Shown in pieces: positions 37,277-46,735 of a DNA stretch of 64,000 nucleotides; the first letter of the stretch is position 1, and every line of letters starts with the position of its first letter. The translations under genes and the position numbers were made by a program. The DNA comes from Micrococcus cohnii (GTDB taxonomy: Bacteria > Actinomycetota > Actinomycetes > Actinomycetales > Micrococcaceae): NCBI RefSeq assembly GCF_014205175.1, contig NZ_JACHNA010000001.1, forward strand, positions 744,001-808,000. The letters are read 5' to 3'. The notes beneath the pieces are model-generated. The model was not told the origin of the DNA, made no database searches, and saw nothing but the letters and a program-made list of their open reading frames with translations.

Positions 37277-38217
37277 GCCAGTCGCAGCCCTCACCCGCGT
37301 CATCGCCGCAGACCGAGGACGGCACCGAGCCGAGGCTGACCCCGCAGAAGCCGCATCTGTCCGAGGTGCTCGTCATCACCGGCATGTCGGGGGCGGGGCG
37401 CACGACGACGGCCCACGCGCTCGAGGACGACGGCTGGTACGTGGTCGAGAACATGCCGCCGCAGCTGCTGCCGACGCTCGCGGAGTTCGTCGCTCGCTCA
37501 CCCGAGGCCTTCGAACGCCTGGCCATGGTCGTCGACGTGCGTTCGCGCGCCTACTACGCCGACCTGCGCACGGCGCTGAACACGTTGAGCATGAACGGCC
37601 TGGAGTGCCGCATCCTGTTCCTCGACGCGGACGACGACGTGCTCGTGCGCCGCTTCGAGGCGCGACGACGGCCGCATCCGCGGCAGGGCAACGCGCGGCT
37701 GCTCGACGGGATCCAGGCCGAACGGGAGACCCTCGCGGAGCTGAAGGAGCGGGCGCACCTGGTCCTGGACACGTCCGATATCAACGTGCACGGGCTCGTG
37801 CGCGAGGTCACCGGCCTGTTCTCGGACGAGGGCCGACCGCCGCTGCGCCTGACGGTGATGAGCTTCGGATTCAAGTACGGGCTGCCGACGGACGCGAACT
37901 TCCTGGCGGACATGCGTTTCATCCCGAACCCCCACTGGGTGCCGGGGCTGCGCCCGCACACCGGGATGGACGAACCTGTCTCGCAGTACGTGCTCGGCCA
38001 GCCCGGGGTCATGGAGTTCATCGACACCTACGTGCAGATGCTTACGCCCGTGTTCGAGGGATATCAGCGGGAGAACAAGCACTACGCGACCGTGGCGGTG
38101 GGCTGCACGGGCGGCAAGCACCGCTCGGTGGCCGTCGTGCGCGAGCTCGCGGCACGTCTCGCCGAGAACCCGGCGGTGGCGGTCCACGAGGTGCACCGGG
38201 ACATGGGGCGGGAATGA
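37273..38217 (+). CDS. rapZ: RapZ/YvcJ-family nucleotide-binding protein
   Basis: P-loop protein of the RapZ (YvcJ) family, 314 residues. In Gram-negatives RapZ is an RNase adapter controlling the amino-sugar enzyme GlmS; in Gram-positives the role is less clear. It has Walker A ITGMSGAGRTTTAHAL (about residue 36), DNMPP-like ENMPPQLL, RPHPRQGN-like substrate region, SFGFKYGLP and the C-terminal GCTGGKHRSVAVV. The first 30 residues are variable and hydrophilic. ATGA overlap with uvrC. TACAGT (37261-37266) six bases before the start could be an internal leaderless promoter. Confidence 0.94.
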   Translation: MSQSQPSPASSPQTEDGTEPRLTPQKPHLSEVLVITGMSGAGRTTTAHALEDDGWYVVENMPPQLLPTLAEFVARSPEAFERLAMVVDVRSRAYYADLRTALNTLSMNGLECRILFLDADDDVLVRRFEARRRPHPRQGNARLLDGIQAERETLAELKERAHLVLDTSDINVHGLVREVTGLFSDEGRPPLRLTVMSFGFKYGLPTDANFLADMRFIPNPHWVPGLRPHTGMDEPVSQYVLGQPGVMEFIDTYVQMLTPVFEGYQRENKHYATVAVGCTGGKHRSVAVVRELAARLAENPAVAVHEVHRDMGRE

Positions 38218-39278
38218 GCGTCCACGTCACCGCCCAGCTGCCCCTGCCTCCCGGGGCCGACAGCAGTCCGCGCACGACGGCGCCGACACGGCCCGACGGC
38301 GGGCCCGGTGGTCCGCGGGTCACGGCCCTGGGCGGCGGCCACGGCCTCTCTGCGTCGCTCGCGGCGCTGCGGCATGTGGCCGGCTCGCTGACCGCCGTGG
38401 TCACGGTGGCCGACGACGGCGGCTCGTCCGGCACCATCCGCCGCGAGATGGACGTGCTGCCACCGGGCGATCTGCGCATGGCGCTGGCCGCCCTCTGCGA
38501 TGACACCGACTGGGGGCAGACCTGGGCTCAGGCGATGCAGCACCGGTTCCGCGCCACCAAGCTCGACCCGCAGGACGCGACCCTGGACGGGCACGCGCTG
38601 GGCAACCTGCTGATCGTCGCCCTGTGGGAGCTGCTCGGCGACCCGGTCGACGGGCTGCGCTGGGCGGGGGCGCTGCTGCGTGCGGACGGCCAGGTGCTGC
38701 CGGTGTCGCGCACGCCGCTGACGATCTCCGGCACCGTGCTCAGCGATGCGGACGGGACGCTGCGGCGGCGCACCGTCCGCGGCCAGGTGGCCCTGGCGAC
38801 GGCCGCCCACCACGGGCACGTCAGTGATGTGCGGCTTTCCCCCGAGGACGCTCCGGCGACCGCTGAAGCCCTCGAGGCGATCGAGACGGCCGACCACGTC
38901 GTGCTCGGTCCGGGGTCGCTGTTCACCTCGGTTCTGCCGCACCTGCTGATGCCCGAGGTGCGGCGCAGCCTCGAGCGCACCGACGCGAAGAAGATCTTCG
39001 TCACGAATCTGCTGCCCGGCGAACAGGAGACCTCCGGAATGAGTCACGCGGACCACCTGCGGGTGTTGGCGGACCACGCCCCGGAGCTGCGCTTGGACAC
39101 GATCATCGCGGATCCGCGGACCGTGGCGCATCGTGAGCGGTTCCAGCAGGCCGCTGCCCGCATGGGCGCGCGTGTGGTCTTTAGTAGAGTGGCCAGCGGC
39201 CGCGACCGCGCTGTCCACGATCCGCTGCGACTGGCCGTCGCCTTTCAGGAGGCGATGGACGAGCCCGACGTCGGCTGA
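38214..39278 (+). CDS. yvcK: YvcK/CofD-like gluconeogenesis factor
   Basis: CofD-like protein of the YvcK/CuvA family, 354 residues. YvcK binds UDP-sugars and is needed for growth on gluconeogenic carbon sources and for normal cell shape in Bacillus and mycobacteria. It has the nucleotide-binding VTALGGGHGLSASLAAL (about residue 34), VTVADDGGSSGTIRRE, LPPGDLRMALAAL, LGNLLIVAL and VLGPGSLFTSVLPHLL. ATG 38214 overlaps rapZ by four bases. The rapZ-yvcK-whiA order is conserved across Gram-positives. Confidence 0.94.
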   Translation: MSVHVTAQLPLPPGADSSPRTTAPTRPDGGPGGPRVTALGGGHGLSASLAALRHVAGSLTAVVTVADDGGSSGTIRREMDVLPPGDLRMALAALCDDTDWGQTWAQAMQHRFRATKLDPQDATLDGHALGNLLIVALWELLGDPVDGLRWAGALLRADGQVLPVSRTPLTISGTVLSDADGTLRRRTVRGQVALATAAHHGHVSDVRLSPEDAPATAEALEAIETADHVVLGPGSLFTSVLPHLLMPEVRRSLERTDAKKIFVTNLLPGEQETSGMSHADHLRVLADHAPELRLDTIIADPRTVAHRERFQQAAARMGARVVFSRVASGRDRAVHDPLRLAVAFQEAMDEPDVG

Positions 39279-39365
39279 GGCATGGCCGCGCGGCGGCCGA
39301 ACCGAGACGGACGACGTTGGCGTGAGCACCCCCGCGACGGGAGGCGCGCAGGAAGGGTGGAGGCG

Positions 39366-40373
39366 ATGGCGCTCACGGTGGAACTCAAAGAGGAGCTCTC
39401 CCGGGTCCCGGTCGTCACGACCTCGCAGCGGCGGGCAGAAACGGCGGCGCTGCTGCGTTTCGCCGGAGGGCTGCACATCATCTCCGGGCGCATCGTCGTG
39501 GAGGCCGAAGTCGATCACGCGCCGACCGCGCGCCGGCTGCGCACCGCCCTGACTGAGGTGTTCGGCTATCCGAGTGAGATTATGGTCGTCTCCGGGGGGA
39601 ACCTGCGCCGCGGTCGCCGTTACGTCATCCGCGTCGTGAAGGACGGCGAGGCCCTGGCCCGGCAGACCGGCCTGTTGGACGCACGTGGCCGCCCGGTGCG
39701 CGGACTGCCCGCGCCGCTGGTCAACGGCTCCGTCGACGACGCCGCGGCGCTGTGGCGCGGCGTTCTGCTCGCGCACGGCTCGCTGACCGAGCCCGGGCGC
39801 TCGGCGTGCCTCGAGGTGACGTGCCCCGGATCGGAGGCCGCCCTCGCTCTGGTCGGGGCCGCCCGGCGGCTCGGCGTGAGCGCGAAGGCGCGGGAGGCCC
39901 GGCAGACCGACCGGGTCATGGTGCGCGACGGCGACGCGATCGTCCGGTTGTTGCAGCGCACCGGTGCGGCCACGACCGCCGAGGCCTGGCAGAGCCGACG
40001 CAGCCGTCGAGAAGTGCGCGCGACGGCCAACCGACTGGCCAACTTCGACGACGCGAACTTGCGCCGTTCGGCCCAGGCCGCGGTCGCGGCCGGGGCGCGC
40101 GTCGAGCGGGCCCTGGAGATCCTCGGCGACGATGCGCCGGAGCACTTGCGGTACGCGGGCGCGCTGCGCCTGCAGCACAAGCAGGCCTCGCTCGACGAGC
40201 TCGGGCGACTGGCCGATCCGCCCATGACCAAGGACGCGATCGCCGGCAGGATCCGTCGGCTGCTCTCCACTGCGGATAAGCGCGCGGTCGAGCTCGGTGT
40301 GCCCGGCACCGCGGAGGCCGCCGCTATGGCTCGCCCCGGGGCTGAGCCCGAGGCCGGCACCGACTCCGTCTGA
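39366..40373 (+). CDS. whiA: Sporulation/cell division regulator WhiA
   Basis: DNA-binding regulator WhiA, 335 residues. In Streptomyces it works with WhiB-type protein WhiB to switch on division genes; in non-sporulating bacteria it affects division and growth. The N-terminal two thirds resemble a LAGLIDADG homing-endonuclease fold ([30 protein letters not shown]), and the C-terminal helix-turn-helix includes [25 protein letters not shown] 39366 follows GGAGG (39359-39363) and gives the conserved N-terminus; an earlier in-frame ATG at 39282 adds unrelated arginine-rich sequence. It lies 87 bases after yvcK. Confidence 0.96.
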   Translation: MALTVELKEELSRVPVVTTSQRRAETAALLRFAGGLHIISGRIVVEAEVDHAPTARRLRTALTEVFGYPSEIMVVSGGNLRRGRRYVIRVVKDGEALARQTGLLDARGRPVRGLPAPLVNGSVDDAAALWRGVLLAHGSLTEPGRSACLEVTCPGSEAALALVGAARRLGVSAKAREARQTDRVMVRDGDAIVRLLQRTGAATTAEAWQSRRSRREVRATANRLANFDDANLRRSAQAAVAAGARVERALEILGDDAPEHLRYAGALRLQHKQASLDELGRLADPPMTKDAIAGRIRRLLSTADKRAVELGVPGTAEAAAMARPGAEPEAGTDSV

Positions 40374-40384
40374 GTCCACCGCGG

Positions 40385-40411
40385 CGGGGCCGAGACGCCT
40401 CCGCGGCCCCG
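40385..40411 (+). terminator. Possible terminator after whiA
   Basis: CGGGGCCG (40385-40392) pairs with CGGCCCCG (40404-40411) across an 11-base loop, 12 bases after the whiA stop. T-tract is lacking, as in the other hairpins of this window. Confidence 0.5.
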
Positions 40412-40457
40412 TTCGCCCAGCGCTGATCGTCGTCCTGGCCGACGCGGGTCTGCAACG

Positions 40458-40601
40458 GTGGCGTTCACGCGCCACAAGGACCAGGATGGGCGGCGATGGG
40501 GACGGTCGACACGATCGCCGCCGCCGCAGGAACGCCGCACGGCCTCCTCGCACGCGGACGGCGCCACGACCGCTCCCACGGGCGTCGCAGAGCGTGGCGC
40601 C
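40458..40601 (+). promoter_or_regulatory. Structured region upstream of sodA
   Basis: The 215 bases between the whiA terminator and sodA contain two inverted repeats: GTGGCG/CGCCAC (40458-40475) and the 9-base perfect stem GGCGCCACG (40560-40568) with CGTGGCGCC (40593-40601). The second ends 11 bases before the ribosome site AAGGAGGT (40613-40620), so it could control access to it. No clear -10 box is found, and there is no convincing gene here. Confidence 0.4.
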
Positions 40602-40625
40602 CTGCAGAACCCAAGGAGGTCAATT

Positions 40626-41252
40626 ATGGCTGAGTTCACTCTGCCGGAGCTGGACTACGACTACGCCGCGCTGGAGCCGCACATCTCCGCGCGCATCATG
40701 GAGCTGCACCACTCCAAGCACCACGCCACGTACGTCAAGGGCGCGAACACCGCTCTGGAGAAGCTGGCCGCGGCCCGTGAGAAGGAGGACTTCGCGGCGG
40801 TGAACCAGCTCTCGAAGGACCTCGCGTTCAACCTGGGCGGCCACACCAACCACTCGATCTTCTGGAAGAACCTCTCGCCCGAGGGCGGCGACAAGCCGAC
40901 CGGCGAGCTGGCCGCAGCGATCGACGAGTTCTTCGGCTCCTTCGAGAAGTTCCAGGCGCACTTCACCGCCGCCGCCCTGGGCATCCAGGGCTCCGGTTGG
41001 GCCGTGCTGGCCTACGAGCCGATCGGCGGCAACCTGGTGATCGAGCAGTTCTACGACCAGCAGAACGGCGTGCCCGTGGCCACCATCCCGCTGTTCCAGC
41101 TGGACATGTGGGAGCACGCCTTCTACCTCGACTACCAGAACGTCAAGGCCGACTACGTCAAGGCGATCTGGAACATCGTGAACTGGGCCGACGTGCAGGC
41201 CCGCTTCGAGGCCGCTCGCAACGGTGCCTCGGGCCTGGTCCTCCCGGCCTGA
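40626..41252 (+). CDS. sodA: Superoxide dismutase (Mn/Fe type)
   Basis: Converts superoxide to hydrogen peroxide and oxygen in the cytosol. It has 208 residues of the Mn/Fe family: metal ligands are His in MELHHSKHH (about 27), His in [12 protein letters not shown], and Asp and His in [12 protein letters not shown]. The active-site region [11 protein letters not shown] is conserved. GlyGly before the second ligand favours manganese, but metal choice cannot be proved from sequence. ATG 40626 has a perfect ribosome site AAGGAGGT six bases upstream, which suggests high expression. The gene interrupts the usual whiA-gap order and has its own strong terminator. Confidence 0.97.
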   Translation: MAEFTLPELDYDYAALEPHISARIMELHHSKHHATYVKGANTALEKLAAAREKEDFAAVNQLSKDLAFNLGGHTNHSIFWKNLSPEGGDKPTGELAAAIDEFFGSFEKFQAHFTAAALGIQGSGWAVLAYEPIGGNLVIEQFYDQQNGVPVATIPLFQLDMWEHAFYLDYQNVKADYVKAIWNIVNWADVQARFEAARNGASGLVLPA

Positions 41253-41270
41253 GCCCGGAGCGCGCCGTCC

Positions 41271-41307
41271 GGGCCCGGCCCCGCCCGCCGTGGGCGGGGC
41301 CGGGCCC
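41271..41307 (+). terminator. Terminator after sodA
   Basis: Perfect 16-base stem GGGCCCGGCCCCGCCC (41271-41286) and GGGCGGGGCCGGGCCC (41292-41307) with loop GCCGT, 18 bases after the sodA stop. Confidence 0.8.
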
Positions 41308-41361
41308 GATCCTCCTGACCCATTCCGTCCTCCCGACACTCGAGGAAACGAGGCAGTGATC

Positions 41362-42369
41362 ATGACCAAGATCGCCATCAACGGCTTCGGCCGCATCGGC
41401 CGCAACGCTCTGCGGGCGCTGCGCGAGCGCACCACGGACCTGGAACTGGTGGCCGTGAACGACCTGGCCGACCCCGAGGACCTCTTCTGGCTCACCAAGT
41501 ACGACACGATCCTCGGCGCCTATCCGGGCACCCTCGAGCGGACCGACGATGGGTTTGTCGTCGACGGCCGCCCCGTCAAGCTCCTCGCCGAGTCCGACCC
41601 GGCGAAGCTGCCTTGGAACGAACTCGGCGTCGACGTCGTCATCGACTGCACCGGCATCTTCACCTCGGGGCCGGCGGCGCGGGCGCACCTGGACGCCGGC
41701 GCCAAGAAGGTCGTCATCTCGGCACCCGGCAAGCAGGTCGACGGAACCTTCGTGATGGGCGTCAACGAGCACACGTACGATCCGGCGTCGATGCACATCG
41801 TCTCGAACGCGTCCTGCACCACGAACTGCCTGGCGCCGATGGCGAAGGTGCTCAACGACGAGTTCGGCGTGGTCGACGGGATCATGACCACCATCCACGC
41901 CTACACCGGAGATCAGAACCTGCACGACAACGTCCACAAGAAGGACCGCCGCCGCGCTCGAGCCGCGGCACAGAACATGGTGCCCACCTCGACCGGGGCG
42001 GCCAAGGCCATTGGCGAGGTCATCCCGGAGCTCGAGGGCAAGCTCGACGGCTTCGCGATGCGCGTGCCGACCATCACCGGATCGGCCACCGACCTGACGG
42101 TCGAGCTGACCCGGCACGTCGAGGTTGAGGAGGTCAACGAGGCGTTCCGTCGGGCGGCCGAGTCCGATGCGCTGCGTGGCCGTCTGGTCTATTCGGAGGA
42201 TCCGATCGTCTCCTCCGACATCGTGACCTCGCCCGCGGCCTGCACGTTCGACGCACCGCTGACCAAGTCGATCGGGCAGACGGTGAAGATCATCGGCTGG
42301 TACGACAACGAGTACGGCTATACCTGCCAGCTGCTCGACTTCACCTCGTACGTCGGCGCGCGGCTCTGA
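41362..42369 (+). CDS. gap: Glyceraldehyde-3-phosphate dehydrogenase
   Basis: NAD-dependent glycolytic enzyme, 335 residues. N-terminal Rossmann motif INGFGRIGRNALRAL, active-site Cys in SNASCTTNCLAP (about residue 155), catalytic His in THAYTGDQ-like IHAYTGDQNLHDN, and the C-terminal GWYDNEYGYTCQL. Asp33-type residue in AVNDLAD points to NAD rather than NADP. The ribosome site is GAGG around 41349-41352. It is followed by a strong hairpin and then pgk with its own promoter, so gap may be mostly monocistronic. Confidence 0.97.
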   Translation: MTKIAINGFGRIGRNALRALRERTTDLELVAVNDLADPEDLFWLTKYDTILGAYPGTLERTDDGFVVDGRPVKLLAESDPAKLPWNELGVDVVIDCTGIFTSGPAARAHLDAGAKKVVISAPGKQVDGTFVMGVNEHTYDPASMHIVSNASCTTNCLAPMAKVLNDEFGVVDGIMTTIHAYTGDQNLHDNVHKKDRRRARAAAQNMVPTSTGAAKAIGEVIPELEGKLDGFAMRVPTITGSATDLTVELTRHVEVEEVNEAFRRAAESDALRGRLVYSEDPIVSSDIVTSPAACTFDAPLTKSIGQTVKIIGWYDNEYGYTCQLLDFTSYVGARL

Positions 42370-42378
42370 CGCCTCGGC

Positions 42379-42420
42379 CACGCGGCCCGGCCCGGCCCCG
42401 TCGGCCGGGCCGGCCGCGTG
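42379..42420 (+). terminator. Terminator between gap and pgk
   Basis: Long stem CACGCGGCCCGGCCCGGCC with GGCCGGGCCGGCCGCGTG, one bulged C and loop CCGTC, starting nine bases after the gap stop. No T-tract. Confidence 0.7.
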
Positions 42421-42424
42421 TCGA

Positions 42425-42430
42425 TAGACT
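42425..42430 (+). promoter_or_regulatory. -10 box of the pgk promoter
   Basis: TAGACT at 42425-42430, right after the gap terminator, fits the TANNNT -10 consensus and predicts a start near 42437 and a leader of about 65 bases for pgk-tpiA. Confidence 0.5.
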
Positions 42431-42501
42431 TCCCGGCGGGCCTGCACGGCGTGCCGGCCGCCGATCGACGTGAGTTTCATTCCGCGCCAAGGAGGACGCA
42501 G

Positions 42502-43746
42502 ATGACCGCCCAGACCCTGAAGGACCTTCTCGCCACGGACGTCGCAGGACGCACCGTGCTGATCCGCTCCGACCTCAATGTGCCGCTCGAGGGCACGACG
42601 GTCACCGACGACGGCCGCATCCGCGCCTCGTTGCCGGCGATCCGGGACCTGGCCGAGGCCGGGGCGAAGGTCATCGTCATGGCTCATCTGGGTCGCCCGA
42701 AGGGCACCGTCGACCCGGCGTTCTCGCTCGCCCCCGTCGCCGCCCGGATGAGCGAGCTGCTCGGCCGCGAGGTGCGCCTGGCCGCCGACGTCACGGGACA
42801 GGACGCTCGCGCCCAGGCCACCGCGCTCAGCTCAGGTGAGGTCCTGCTGCTCGAGAACGTGCGCTTCGACCCCCGCGAGACCTCCAAGGACGACGCCCAG
42901 CGCGCGGAGCTGGCCGCCGAGATGGCAGCACTGGCGGGCGAGGATGGCGCCTACGTGGGCGATGCCTTCGGCGCGGTGCACCGTAAGCACGCCTCGGTGT
43001 TCGACGTCGCGGCCCAGCTGCCGGCCCATCAGGGCCCGCTCGTGGCGACCGAACTGCAGGTGCTCACCCGTCTCACCGAGACTCCCGAGCGCGAGTACGT
43101 CGTGGTGCTCGGCGGTTCCAAGGTCTCGGACAAGCTCGCCGTGATCGACAACCTGCTCGACACGGCCGACACCCTGCTGATCGGCGGTGGCATGGTCTTC
43201 ACGTTCCTCGCCGCCCAGGGCCATCGGGTCGGCTCCTCGCTGCTGGAGGAGGACCAGCTCGAGACGGTCAAGGAGTACCTGCGCCGTTCGGAACAGGGTG
43301 CCGCTCGGATCCTGCTGCCGACGGACATCGTCATGGCCTCCGGGTTCGCCAAGGACGCCGAGCATGAGGTGCTCCCGGTCGACGCGCTCACCACCGGCGC
43401 GCACGGCGACGCGGCCATGGGCCTGGACATCGGCCCGGACTCGGCCCGTGCGTTCGCCGCGCAGATCCGCGAGGCCAAGACCGTGTTCTGGAACGGCCCG
43501 ATGGGCGTGTTCGAGTTCGAGGCGTTCGCGGCGGGCACCCGGACGGTCGCAGAGTCCCTGACCGAGGCCACCGCGAACGGCGGGCTGTCCGTCGTCGGCG
43601 GTGGCGACTCCGCGGCGGCCGTGCGCACACTGGGCTTCCAGGACGATGCCTTCGGCCATATCTCCACCGGCGGCGGCGCTTCGCTCGAGTACCTCGAGGG
43701 CAAGCAGCTGCCCGGCGTGGCCGCCCTGACCGGTTCGGAGGCCTGA
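42502..43746 (+). CDS. pgk: Phosphoglycerate kinase
   Basis: Glycolytic ATP-generating kinase acting on 1,3-bisphosphoglycerate, 414 residues. Substrate-binding [10 protein letters not shown] and MAHLGRPKG in the N-domain, LLENVRF, the hinge [19 protein letters not shown], and the nucleotide-binding [14 protein letters not shown] and [10 protein letters not shown] in the C-domain. ATG 42502 has AAGGAGG (42489-42495) upstream. It is three bases from tpiA and surely co-transcribed with it. Confidence 0.97.
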   Translation: MTAQTLKDLLATDVAGRTVLIRSDLNVPLEGTTVTDDGRIRASLPAIRDLAEAGAKVIVMAHLGRPKGTVDPAFSLAPVAARMSELLGREVRLAADVTGQDARAQATALSSGEVLLLENVRFDPRETSKDDAQRAELAAEMAALAGEDGAYVGDAFGAVHRKHASVFDVAAQLPAHQGPLVATELQVLTRLTETPEREYVVVLGGSKVSDKLAVIDNLLDTADTLLIGGGMVFTFLAAQGHRVGSSLLEEDQLETVKEYLRRSEQGAARILLPTDIVMASGFAKDAEHEVLPVDALTTGAHGDAAMGLDIGPDSARAFAAQIREAKTVFWNGPMGVFEFEAFAAGTRTVAESLTEATANGGLSVVGGGDSAAAVRTLGFQDDAFGHISTGGGASLEYLEGKQLPGVAALTGSEA

Positions 43747-43749
43747 GCC

Positions 43750-44541
43750 ATGGCGGCGCAGCAGCGTGTCCCGCTCATCGCGGGCAACTGGAAGATGAAC
43801 AAGGACCACCTCGAGGCCGTCACGCTCGTGCAGCAGGTGGCCTGGCAGCTCGGCGACGCCGACCACGACCCCGAGCGCGTCGAGGTGGCGGTGTTCCCGC
43901 CGTTCACCGACCTGCGCAGCGTCCAGACGCTGGTGAGCGGGGATCGTCTGGACCTGGCCTACGGTGCGCAGGACCTCTCGCCCGAGAGCTCCGGCGCGTT
44001 CACGGGCGACGTCTCGGGGCAGTTCCTGGCACGGCTGGGCTGCCGCTACGTGATCGTCGGCCACTCGGAGCGCCGCACCATCCATGGGGAGGACGACGCC
44101 CTGGTCGCCCGCAAGGTGGCGGCCGCCGTGGAGCACGGGGTAATTCCCGTGCTGTGCGTCGGCGAAGGACTGGACGTGCGTCAGGCCGGACGCCACGTCG
44201 AGCACACACTCGCCCAGCTCGACGCCGCACTCGCGGACCTCACTGTCGAGCACATCAGCCAGATCGTCGTCGCCTATGAGCCGGTGTGGGCCATCGGCAC
44301 CGGCGAGGTCGCGTCCGCGGCCGACGCACAGCAGATGTGCGCGGCCCTGCGGCAGCGGATTGAGGAGCTCACGAACGCCGAGACGGCGGACACCGTCCGT
44401 CTGCTGTACGGCGGGTCGGTGAAGTCCTCGAGTGCGCCCGAGCTGCTCGCGCAACAGGACGTGGATGGCGCACTCGTGGGCGGCGCCAGTCTGGACGCGG
44501 ACGAGTTTGTTAGGATCGTGCAGTTCGACACGGCAGTTTGA
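43750..44541 (+). CDS. tpiA: Triosephosphate isomerase
   Basis: Interconverts dihydroxyacetone phosphate and glyceraldehyde 3-phosphate; 263 residues, (beta/alpha)8 barrel. Catalytic residues are in NWKMN (Lys, about residue 13), GHSERR (His) and [11 protein letters not shown] (Glu); the phosphate-gripping LLYGGSVKS and [10 protein letters not shown] close the barrel. It starts three bases after pgk. Confidence 0.97.
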   Translation: MAAQQRVPLIAGNWKMNKDHLEAVTLVQQVAWQLGDADHDPERVEVAVFPPFTDLRSVQTLVSGDRLDLAYGAQDLSPESSGAFTGDVSGQFLARLGCRYVIVGHSERRTIHGEDDALVARKVAAAVEHGVIPVLCVGEGLDVRQAGRHVEHTLAQLDAALADLTVEHISQIVVAYEPVWAIGTGEVASAADAQQMCAALRQRIEELTNAETADTVRLLYGGSVKSSSAPELLAQQDVDGALVGGASLDADEFVRIVQFDTAV

Positions 44542-44658
44542 GCCTCGCTCAGCTCCCGGTCGGCCTCGTCGCCCCGACGTCCCGGACACCGAGACGACGT
44601 TCGGGCGGACGCGGTCCGACACCGACAGAGACAGTCAGACATCGAGGAGTGATGTGAC

Positions 44659-44910
44659 GTGGACGGCCTCCTGCTGGTCCTGAAGATCCTGGTCGCCGTC
44701 TCGAGCGTGTTCCTGATTCTGCTCATCCTGCTCCACAAGGGGCGTGGCGGCGGCGTCTCGGACATGTTCGGCGGTGGGGTGTCCTCGTCGATGAGCGCCT
44801 CTGGCAGCTCGCAGAAGCTGCTGACGCGCACGACCGTCACCATCGCGGTGCTCTGGGCGGCGATGATCGTACTGATCGGCGTGTTCAGCCGCCTCAACGT
44901 CGACTCCTGA
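44659..44910 (+). CDS. secG: Preprotein translocase subunit SecG
   Basis: Small accessory subunit of the SecYEG protein export channel, 83 residues, two membrane segments (about 3-22 and 53-75) joined by the glycine- and serine-rich loop LHKGRGGGVSDMFGGGVSSS that marks the family. It starts with GTG 44659; GAGGAG (44644-44649) is the ribosome site. It sits after tpiA as in most actinobacteria, separated by 117 bases in which I see no clear promoter. Confidence 0.95.
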   Translation: MDGLLLVLKILVAVSSVFLILLILLHKGRGGGVSDMFGGGVSSSMSASGSSQKLLTRTTVTIAVLWAAMIVLIGVFSRLNVDS

Positions 44911-44961
44911 GCGGAGGGCGCACAGGGCCGCTCGGCGGTTTCCGACCTCAGCGCCCCACAG

Positions 44962-45003
44962 GAACAGGCCCCCGAACGCCATGCGGCGCACGGGGGCCTG
45001 TTC
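44962..45003. terminator. Bidirectional terminator between secG and pgl
   Basis: Perfect 13-base stem GAACAGGCCCCCG (44962-44974) and CGGGGGCCTGTTC (44991-45003) around a 16-base loop, between convergent transcription units. Confidence 0.75.
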
Positions 45004-45051
45004 GGTGTCCGCGGCGCCGAGCCACGGCCCGGACCGAGCGCATCTGCGGGC

Positions 45052-45804
45052 TCAGCCGGCGGCGGCCTCATCGAGCCACCACACGGTGCGGCGGCGCCCA
45101 TCCACGAGGGAGGCCGGCAGAGCGGGGTCACGACGGCCGGCCTCACGTGCGGCCACCACGGACGCGACCGCGTCGGCCTTGTCTGCACCCGCCACCGTGA
45201 ACCACACCTGGTCCGCGGCACCGATCGCCTCGAGCGTCAGGGACAGGCGCTCAGACGGGGGCTTCGGCGACTGGCGGACGGCGACGACGGGCATGCCCGC
45301 GGCGTCCAGGCCCGGGTGGCCGGGAAACAGGCTCGCCACGTGTGCGTCCGGACCCATGCCCAGCAGCACCACGTCGAATGCGGGTGTCGGCGTCAGGGCG
45401 GTGGCCGCCTGGCGCGCGGCGGTGTCCAGGTCCGCGGAATCGGAGCGCGCGGGGAACCGATGCACGTTCGGGGCCCGCAGCGCGCGCGGCGTGCGGGCGG
45501 TGAGCCGCATCAGCTCGGCCAGACCGGCGTCCATCGCCTGCTGGTCGTTGCGGTCCTCGTGCGCGGTCGGCACCCATCTTTCGTCACCGAACCAGAAGTG
45601 CACCCGCGAGAAGTCGATGTCACCGACCGCGGGGCACTCGGGCAGGGCCGCGACGACCGCGATGCCCGTGCTGCCACCGGTGAGCACCAGGTCGGCGCGG
45701 CCACGTTCGGCGACAGCACGGCCGGCCACGGCGAGCAGCTCCTGCGCGCACGCGGTCGCCAGCGCGCCACGATCGGGATGGACATGTCGGATCTCAGCGT
45801 TCAC
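45052..45804 (-). CDS. pgl: 6-phosphogluconolactonase
   Basis: Second step of the oxidative pentose phosphate pathway: hydrolysis of 6-phosphogluconolactone. It has 250 residues of the DevB/Pgl type with VLTGGSTGI (about 40-48), the family motif WFGDERWVP and DVVLLGMGPDAHVASLFPG. It is the last gene of the minus-strand cluster and overlaps opcA by 11 bases. Confidence 0.95.
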   Translation of the reverse strand: MNAEIRHVHPDRGALATACAQELLAVAGRAVAERGRADLVLTGGSTGIAVVAALPECPAVGDIDFSRVHFWFGDERWVPTAHEDRNDQQAMDAGLAELMRLTARTPRALRAPNVHRFPARSDSADLDTAARQAATALTPTPAFDVVLLGMGPDAHVASLFPGHPGLDAAGMPVVAVRQSPKPPSERLSLTLEAIGAADQVWFTVAGADKADAVASVVAAREAGRRDPALPASLVDGRRRTVWWLDEAAAG

Positions 45805-46735
45805 TGGCCTGCACCGCCTTCAGATCTGTGCCGGGCAACCCCCGGCTGAGCACGTCGCCGAGGATCTCGTCGGGGTCCAGGCGCCGCATCTCCTCGGCGA
45901 GACAGTCCTGGTCGGTGCGTCGGGGCAGGGAGATTCGCTGCACGGGCCGCCCCTGCTGGTAGAGCTTGGCCACCTCCGACTGGCTGCGGGAGAGCACGAC
46001 GTCGCCCGCGCGCCGCCGCAGCCGCACCGCACGGATTCCGTGGCCTCGCTTCGAATGGGCGATCGTGACGGGCACCGACAGGCACAGCGCCAGCCAGGAG
46101 GCCAGCAGCAGAGTCGAGGGAGAGTCCGGGGCGCCGTCGACGGTGACCGACTCGACGGACGCGGGGTCCAGATCGTCGAGAATGGCCGCGACCTGGATGC
46201 GCCAGAGCGTTAAACGGGTCCAGGCCATGTCCGTGTCCCCGGCCCGGTGCCCGTCACGTCGACGCCACAGGCCGCGTTCGGCGTGGGGCGCGGCCGCGGT
46301 GTCCGTGATGCGTCGGTGGGCCAGACGGCCGAGCGGGGTCTCGGACGGGACCGCGGGCGCCTCGCCGGGCCACCACACGACGATCGGCGCGTCCGGCAGC
46401 AGCAGAGCGGCCACCAGTGACTCGTCGGGGCGGGCGTTGGCGCCGGAGCCGCGCAGGATCACCACGTCGGAGGCGCCGGCGTCCCCGCCGACACGCAGCT
46501 CGGCGTCGAGACGGTCCGGGCCGTCGGGGTCGCCGAGAGCGAGCAGGATGATCCGGCACGGATGCTCCAGGGAGGCCGCGTTGGCCGCGGTCAGCGCGGA
46601 TTCGAGCCCGGGCTCGTCGGTGCTGATCACCAGGGTGAGCACGCGGCCGAGCGTGACGACCCCGCTGGCCTCGCGCAGCGCGGTGATCCGCTTGGCCACC
46701 TTCGAGGTGGTGGTGTCCTCCATCAGGATCTTCAC
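45794..46735 (-). CDS. opcA: Glucose-6-phosphate dehydrogenase assembly protein OpcA
   Basis: OpcA, 313 residues, an accessory protein that activates glucose-6-phosphate dehydrogenase in actinobacteria and cyanobacteria. Recognised by VVTLGRVLTLVIST, HPCRIILLALGD, LLLPDAPIVVWWPGEAP and DMAWTRLTLWR, together with its position directly after zwf. It overlaps zwf by four bases and pgl by 11. Confidence 0.95.
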   Translation of the reverse strand: MKILMEDTTTSKVAKRITALREASGVVTLGRVLTLVISTDEPGLESALTAANAASLEHPCRIILLALGDPDGPDRLDAELRVGGDAGASDVVILRGSGANARPDESLVAALLLPDAPIVVWWPGEAPAVPSETPLGRLAHRRITDTAAAPHAERGLWRRRDGHRAGDTDMAWTRLTLWRIQVAAILDDLDPASVESVTVDGAPDSPSTLLLASWLALCLSVPVTIAHSKRGHGIRAVRLRRRAGDVVLSRSQSEVAKLYQQGRPVQRISLPRRTDQDCLAEEMRRLDPDEILGDVLSRGLPGTDLKAVQASER

